Assembly (NCBI RefSeq): GCF_025905425.1
Contig: NZ_CP109603.1
Coordinates: forward strand, 1,090,001-1,154,000
Direction: 5' to 3'
Source: Pseudomonas putida
GTDB taxonomy: Bacteria; Pseudomonadota; Gammaproteobacteria; Pseudomonadales; Pseudomonadaceae
DNA length: 64,000 nt
Shown here: in pieces, positions 56,391-64,000 of the stretch
How positions within the stretch are numbered: position 1 is the stretch's first letter
Layout: the number at the start of each line of letters is the position of its first letter
The notes under the pieces: generated by a model
Databases searched by the model: none
What the model was told of the DNA's origin: nothing
What the model saw: the letters and a program-made list of their open reading frames with translations, nothing else
Made by a program: the position numbers and the translations under genes

Positions 56391-58610
56391 ATGAGTTACG
56401 TTGAAAAGGGGCGGCAGCCGAGCAAGGCGGGGAATTGGCTGTTGGTGCCCCTGGTGAGCAGCAGCATGCTGCTCGCCCCGGCGGTATGGGCCGAGGAAAG
56501 CACCGAGGAAAAGGCGCCGCCGGCGTCCATCACGCTGCCTGACCAGACGATCGTCGGCATGCAGACCGAAGCGCCGACGGTCTCGGTAGGCACCAAGGTG
56601 CCGCTGCGCCTTAAGGAAGTGCCGCAGACCATCAACGTCATCGGCCAGGAACGCATCCAGAAGCAGAACCTCTACACCCTCGAGGATGCCCTGGGCAAAG
56701 TGGGCGGTGTGACCGTGCAGCGCATCGACGCCAGCCGCCTGAGCTTCTTCTCGCGCGGGTTCGAGATCACCTCGCTGCAGTTGGACGGCACGCCGACCAC
56801 CATGGACAACCGGATCTTCCTGTCGCCGGACCTGACCATGTACGACCGCGTCGAAGTCCTCAAGGGGCCGTCCGGCAGCCTGACCGGCGCCGGTGGTTCC
56901 GGTGGCAGCATCAACCTGGTGCGCAAGCGCCCGCAGGCTGACGCGGCGGTATCGGCCGAAATCAGCGCGGGCTCCTGGGACGCCTACCGTGGCATGGTCG
57001 ATGTCACCGGCCCGTTGACCGAATCCGGCAACATCCGTGGCCGCCTGGTGCTCAGCGAGAACAAGACGGCTTTCCCCTACGATGGCAGCGGCAAGCGTGA
57101 GACGAACCAGGCCTACGGCATCGTCGACATCGACCTGACCCCGGACACCGTCTGGACCATCGGCGCCAGCAACCAGAACACCGACATCCGCGGCGCCCAG
57201 CGCTCGCTGCCGGCGTTCCGTTACACCAACGCCGCCGGCGAAGCGGCCATGTCGCTGCCGGACGTCTCGCGCAAGAACTTCTACGGCGCCAACTGGAACC
57301 GCGACTACTTCTGGAGCACCTCGGTGTTCACCGAACTCGAGCATCAGCTCGGCGGCGACTGGAAGACCAAGCTGTCGGTGCGCCATGCCGACAACAACTA
57401 TGACCTGACCCAGGCCTACGCCCGCAATGGCGGCGGCATCGACCCGGCCGACAACCTGGTGTCGATGAACTCGATCATGTTCGACTACCGTGAGAAACAG
57501 GACGAAGTCGACCTGTACGCCGACGGTCCGTTCAGCCTGTTCGGCCGTGAACACAAACTGTTGGTGGGGACCAATTATTCGCGTTCGGAGTTCTCGTCCA
57601 ACGGCGGCTACTTCTCCAGCTTCCTCGGTGATGTGGATCTCTACGACCCACAGCCGAACTTCGGCTACCCGGCGTTCCCCAATGACGACCGCCTGCCGAC
57701 CAACGTCGCCAACACCCGCTCCAAAGCGGTCTACGGCAACATGCGCATCAGCCTGGCCGACCCGCTGACCCTGGTGCTCGGCGGCCGCGTCACCTGGCTC
57801 GACATGCACCGCAGCCAGCACCAACCCGAGGCCGGCTCGCCGTCGGAAAAGACCAGCCAGAGCGAATCGCAGAAGTTCACCCCGTTCTACGGGCTGATCT
57901 ACGAGCTGAACGACAACTACTCGCTGTACGCCAACTACGCCGAGGTGTTCAACCCGCAGCCGGTCAGCAACCTCGACATCAACAACAGCATCATCGCGCC
58001 GATCGAAGGCAAGCAGCACGAGCTCGGCATCAAGGGTGAGTTCCTCGACGGCGCGGTGAACGCCTCGTTGGCGGCCTTCCAGATCGAGGAAGAGAACCGC
58101 GCCATCCCCGACATGAACGACCCGAACTCGCGGGCCGTGGTGGCCGGTGGCAAGGCGCGCACCCGTGGCTACGAGATGGAAGTGAGCGGGCAGATGACGC
58201 CTGACTGGTTCCTCACCGCCAACTTCACCCACACCTACAAGCGCTACGACAGCCCCAACGAGCAGCTGCAGACTTACCTGCCGAAAAACATGCTGCGGGT
58301 CTGGACCCTGTACAAGTTGCCTGGCGAGCTTGAAAAGTGGAGCGTGCAGGGCGGCGTGAGCGTTGTCAGCGAAACCTACAACAAGCTGTACGTGCCTGGC
58401 ATCGACATGGACGGCACCAAGCTGCAGCAGAGCGGCTACGCGCTGTACGACGCGGGTATCGGCTACCAGGTCAACGAGCACCTGTCGGCCGACCTGCTCG
58501 GTACCAACCTGGCCAACAAGAAGTACTACCAGCGCATCAATACCTTCCAGGACGGGAACATCTTCGGTGATCCCCGCGCGGTATCCTTGACCCTGCGCGC
58601 CAAGTTCTGA
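56391..58610 (+). CDS. TonB-dependent siderophore receptor
   Basis: A 739-aa outer-membrane receptor. A signal peptide (NWLLVPLVSSSMLLAPAVWA) is followed by a plug domain (VPQTINVIGQERIQKQNLYTLEDALGKVGGVTVQ, ... VEVLKGPSGSLTGAGGSGGSINLVRKRP) and a beta-barrel ending SLTLRAKF with the terminal aromatic. There is no N-terminal signalling (STN) extension, so it is not a sigma/anti-sigma transducer. It should import the ferric form of the peptide made by this locus. AGGAG precedes the ATG. Confidence 0.95.
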   Translation: MSYVEKGRQPSKAGNWLLVPLVSSSMLLAPAVWAEESTEEKAPPASITLPDQTIVGMQTEAPTVSVGTKVPLRLKEVPQTINVIGQERIQKQNLYTLEDALGKVGGVTVQRIDASRLSFFSRGFEITSLQLDGTPTTMDNRIFLSPDLTMYDRVEVLKGPSGSLTGAGGSGGSINLVRKRPQADAAVSAEISAGSWDAYRGMVDVTGPLTESGNIRGRLVLSENKTAFPYDGSGKRETNQAYGIVDIDLTPDTVWTIGASNQNTDIRGAQRSLPAFRYTNAAGEAAMSLPDVSRKNFYGANWNRDYFWSTSVFTELEHQLGGDWKTKLSVRHADNNYDLTQAYARNGGGIDPADNLVSMNSIMFDYREKQDEVDLYADGPFSLFGREHKLLVGTNYSRSEFSSNGGYFSSFLGDVDLYDPQPNFGYPAFPNDDRLPTNVANTRSKAVYGNMRISLADPLTLVLGGRVTWLDMHRSQHQPEAGSPSEKTSQSESQKFTPFYGLIYELNDNYSLYANYAEVFNPQPVSNLDINNSIIAPIEGKQHELGIKGEFLDGAVNASLAAFQIEEENRAIPDMNDPNSRAVVAGGKARTRGYEMEVSGQMTPDWFLTANFTHTYKRYDSPNEQLQTYLPKNMLRVWTLYKLPGELEKWSVQGGVSVVSETYNKLYVPGIDMDGTKLQQSGYALYDAGIGYQVNEHLSADLLGTNLANKKYYQRINTFQDGNIFGDPRAVSLTLRAKF

Positions 58611-58619
58611 CGCGCGACA

Positions 58620-58658
58620 GCAGCGGCGCCGCCCGGCATACTGCGCCGGCGCCGCTGC
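58620..58658 (+). terminator. Strong hairpin after the receptor gene
   Basis: A perfect 12-bp stem GCAGCGGCGCCG / CGGCGCCGCTGC ten bases past the receptor stop, without T-run. It could attenuate transcription into the small iron-uptake genes that follow. Confidence 0.6.
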
Positions 58659-58774
58659 CGTGCATCAGTGTCCGGCAGACCCGCCCCCACAGATGTCCCG
58701 CTGATTCAGCAGGGCAGCTGCGGGGGCGAACTTTTTGAGGCGTTCAATCGCCGCCAAGGAACAAGGAGAGCAGG

Positions 58775-59083
58775 GTGAAACAACCGGCGTCACGCAAGGC
58801 AAGCATACGGGGCCGACAGCGCGGGTTGTGGCTGCTGCTGGCCCTGCTGCTGGCCTACCTGTTCATCTGGCCACTCAGCGCCCTGGCCGCGCTGGCCCTG
58901 GCATGGCTTGGGCAAGCACCCAGCGAGGCGGTGCTGAGCAGTTCGATCGCCGCCTTCGTGCTCTACCCGCCACTGGTGCTCTGGTTGTTGTGCGCGCGTC
59001 GGGTGTTGCGCAACAGCCTGTGGCTGACCGGCGGGTCGCTGGCGATGCTGGCGTCGCTGCGTGCGCTGGTGGGGGCGGGCTGA
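58775..59083 (+). CDS. DUF3649 small membrane protein
   Basis: A 102-aa protein with a basic N-terminus (KQPASRKASIRGRQRG) and three hydrophobic helices (WLLLALLLAYLFIWPLSALAAL, AAFVLYPPLVLWLLCA, GSLAMLASLRALV). The size, topology and its place before PepSY and DUF3325 genes identify the DUF3649 family of siderophore loci. The stop TGA shares a base with the next ATG (TGATG), so translation is coupled. Confidence 0.8.
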   Translation: MKQPASRKASIRGRQRGLWLLLALLLAYLFIWPLSALAALALAWLGQAPSEAVLSSSIAAFVLYPPLVLWLLCARRVLRNSLWLTGGSLAMLASLRALVGAG

Positions 59084-60630
59084 TGTTCGACAGTGTTCGC
59101 CAGGCCATGCTGTGGGCGCACCGGGTGCTGGGCCTGGGCTTTTCCGGGTTGTTGCTGATCGCGTTTTTCATGGGCAGCCTGGCCTTGTACGACCGCGAGC
59201 TGGACAGCTGGATGCTGCCGGCACTGCGGGTGGCGCCGGCGCCCGCGCCGCTGTCGCTGGACCAGCAGGTGCTGCCCCGGGTGGCCGCCCTGAGCGAGGG
59301 CAAGGCGCTGCTGCAGTGGTATGTCGAGCTGCCCGACGCGCGCCGCCCGCTGCTGCGTTTTCAGGCCTGGAGCGTCGAGCGCGAAGGCTTCAGCCGCTTC
59401 CTGCTGCCTGGCAGCGACGGCGTGCTGGCCGCCGCCGGTAGCCGCGGCGGCGACTTTTTCTACCGACTTCATTACACCCTGAACATCAATGCCTGGAACC
59501 TCGGTGCCCGGCTGTTGGGCCTGGCCGCGATGGTCGGGCTGATCGCCCTGATCGCCGGCGTGTGCATCCATGCGCGGCTGTTCCAGGACCTGTTCACCTT
59601 GAGGGCTGACAAGGCCCCCCGTCGGTTGCTCGACCTGCACAACCTGACCGGTGTATTCGCCTTGCCGTTTCATGCGTTGATCCTGCTGAGCGGCCTGCTG
59701 ATCCTGTTTCCGCTGTACCTGCCGGCGGCCATCGATGCGTTGTATCCGGGCCAGGCCGGGCAGTTCGCGGTGCAGGCCGACGCCGCCTACAGCCGCCCGG
59801 CGTCGGGCGCCCCGGGGCCATTGGCCTCGCTCGACGGCATGCTGGCCCAGGCCCGCCAGCAGTGGGGGGGCGGTGCGCCGGCGTTCGTCAGGGTCTGGCA
59901 CCCCGGCGACGCCAATGCCTACGTCGAGGTCAGCCGCAGCCTGGCCGACCGCCTGAGCCTGGACGGCCAGACCCTGTACTTCGACGCCGCCAGCGCGCGG
60001 CTGCTGCATGAATCGCGGCTGCCGCCCGCGGCCGCGACCCTGGATGTGCTGGCCGGGCTGCACGTGGCGCACTTCCATCAGCCCGCCTTGCGCGCCCTGT
60101 ATTTTTTCGCAGGCCTGAGTGGTTGCGTGATGCTCGCCAGCGGCCTGCTGTACTGGCTGGCCAAGCGCCGTCTGCAACAGCCCGCACGGGATAAGGGCGG
60201 GATGTCGATGACCCTGCTGTGCAGCGTGCTGATCACCGGCATGCCCCTGGCCACCTTGGCCATGCTGGTGGCCAACCGCTGGTTGCCAGCGGCCTTGAGC
60301 GGGCGTGCCGACTGGGAGGTGCGGGTGTTCTTCGCCGCCTGGTTACTGGCCGGTCTGCACGCGTTGTGGGGGATCTACCGTTGCGCGCAGGCCCGCGCGC
60401 CATGGGCGGCCCAATGCCTGGCGATCAGCGTACTGGCGCTGTTGGCCGTGGTGTCCAACGCCTGGAGTACCGGCGATCATCCATGGCGGGCGCTCAGCCA
60501 GGGGTTGTGGGCAGTGGCCGGTGTCGATCTGGCCCTGCTGGCTTGCGCCCTGCTGGCCGGCAGCCTGGGCTGGCGCCTGCGGCGGTGGGCTGCGCCCGGG
60601 CACAGGTTGGCGGAGGTCAAGGATGCCTGA
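59083..60630 (+). CDS. PepSY-associated TM protein (iron-siderophore reductase-like)
   Basis: A 515-aa inner-membrane protein. It starts FDSVRQAMLWAHRVLGLGFSGLLLIAFFMGSLALYDRELD, a PepSY-TM opening with a His in the first helix; LLDLHNLTGVFALPFHALILLSGLLI and LHVAHFHQPALRALYFFAGLSG hold further conserved histidines. The family is linked to ferric-siderophore reduction in the periplasm (FpvG/FoxB relatives). Coupled to the genes on both sides by overlap. Confidence 0.87.
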   Translation: MFDSVRQAMLWAHRVLGLGFSGLLLIAFFMGSLALYDRELDSWMLPALRVAPAPAPLSLDQQVLPRVAALSEGKALLQWYVELPDARRPLLRFQAWSVEREGFSRFLLPGSDGVLAAAGSRGGDFFYRLHYTLNINAWNLGARLLGLAAMVGLIALIAGVCIHARLFQDLFTLRADKAPRRLLDLHNLTGVFALPFHALILLSGLLILFPLYLPAAIDALYPGQAGQFAVQADAAYSRPASGAPGPLASLDGMLAQARQQWGGGAPAFVRVWHPGDANAYVEVSRSLADRLSLDGQTLYFDAASARLLHESRLPPAAATLDVLAGLHVAHFHQPALRALYFFAGLSGCVMLASGLLYWLAKRRLQQPARDKGGMSMTLLCSVLITGMPLATLAMLVANRWLPAALSGRADWEVRVFFAAWLLAGLHALWGIYRCAQARAPWAAQCLAISVLALLAVVSNAWSTGDHPWRALSQGLWAVAGVDLALLACALLAGSLGWRLRRWAAPGHRLAEVKDA

Positions 60631-60934
60631 GTGGCTGGTGAGTTTGGCCGGGCTGGGTTTGCAGACACTGGGCCTGGCGCTGCTGGCCCTGAGTCAGGCC
60701 GGCCATTGGCGGCAAGTGATGCAGCCACACGCCTTTCCCGGTACGCGAGCCTTACGCCTGTCAGCGCTGCTGGTATCGAGCTTGGCATGGCTGGTGGTGC
60801 AGGCCAGCCTGGGGCTGGCGATGGGGACGTTGTTCTGGGTACTGGCGCTGGTGCCCTGCGGCCTCGGCGTGAGCGTGTTGCTGTACTGGCGCAAGGCCTG
60901 GTTGCACCGGCTGGGCCGGTGCTTTTGCCGCTGA
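60623..60934 (+). CDS. DUF3325 small membrane protein
   Basis: A 103-aa protein with three TM helices, starting PEWLVSLAGLGLQTLGLALLALSQAGHW and ending with a basic tail. It overlaps the PepSY gene by eight bases. DUF3649-PepSY-DUF3325 triads accompany TonB siderophore receptors in pseudomonads. Confidence 0.82.
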   Translation: MPEWLVSLAGLGLQTLGLALLALSQAGHWRQVMQPHAFPGTRALRLSALLVSSLAWLVVQASLGLAMGTLFWVLALVPCGLGVSVLLYWRKAWLHRLGRCFCR

Positions 60935-60939
60935 GCCCA

Positions 60940-60966
60940 CGCGCTGGCCTGGGTACGGCCAGCGCG
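60940..60966. terminator. Hairpin between convergent DUF3325 and NRPS genes
   Basis: CGCGCTGGCC-TGGGTAC-GGCCAGCGCG in the 42-bp gap where the two operons meet. It can act for both strands. No T-run. Confidence 0.65.
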
Positions 60967-60976
60967 CGGGTCAGGG

Positions 60977-64000
<3,024 letters not shown>

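Noticed and set aside
56253..58481. 742-codon open frame on the minus strand
   Set aside because: Antisense to the TonB receptor; skewed V/R/H composition typical of GC-rich shadows.

Overview
The window reads as a Pseudomonas chromosome of the P. putida/fluorescens type. It is GC-rich, carries REP-type inverted pairs ending in a GTGGGAGCGG-like core, has the gacA-uvrC-pgsA-tRNA-Gly block, and contains isocitrate lyase and a second EF-G typical of pseudomonads. The species call is inference from gene content.

Layout. (1) 1-20212 is ordinary core chromosome: aceA (cut by the left edge), a lone secretin-type periplasmic protein, an AAA ATPase, a SulP permease, an EF-G paralogue, a class III aminotransferase with a LysR regulator and an amino-acid permease, a thioesterase, a GST, a Pit phosphate transporter, small regulators, then gacA-uvrC-pgsA and tRNA-Gly(GCC). 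(2) 20213-32.8 kb is an integration hot spot. A P4-type integrase follows tRNA-Gly. After it come the 3' half of a tRNA-Pro(GGG) and a degenerate tRNA-Ser-like 3' end, each with its own terminator and a pair of tandem 12-mers. The cargo is a truncated KAP ATPase, a broken GNAT-like fragment, and an intact five-gene minus-strand operon: MBL, E2-E1-JAB fusion, MBL, 4-TM protein, small protein. This operon is a candidate ubiquitin-like conjugation defence system. Two tandem 69-aa paralogues and a membrane protein follow. (3) 33.0-50.7 kb is a catabolic and transport island: an RND/MMPL exporter, YCF48-like, DUF1329 and DUF1302 proteins, GlcG, a chemoreceptor, a GntR regulator, FAD monooxygenase, aldehyde dehydrogenase, VOC, FAH-family, AA_synth, alcohol dehydrogenase, cupin and FMN reductase. 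It probably handles a hydrophobic, possibly aromatic compound that I cannot name. Repeated TTTTGTGCATAAAA-like sites suggest one regulon. (4) 50.7-51.3 kb holds a second copy of the tRNA-Ser-downstream sequence seen at 22.7 kb, so the 28-kb stretch between them is bracketed by related attachment-type sequences. (5) 51.3-64.0 kb is a peptide-siderophore locus: a Fur-box promoter, a C-A-T NRPS, a PvdE-like ABC exporter, a TonB receptor and DUF3649-PepSY-DUF3325 on the plus strand. A convergent second NRPS (A-T-C-T, cut by the right edge) lies on the minus strand.

The strongest candidates for something new are the E2-E1-JAB/MBL/4-TM operon, the stacked tRNA att remnants around it, and the catabolic island with its predicted GntR regulon.
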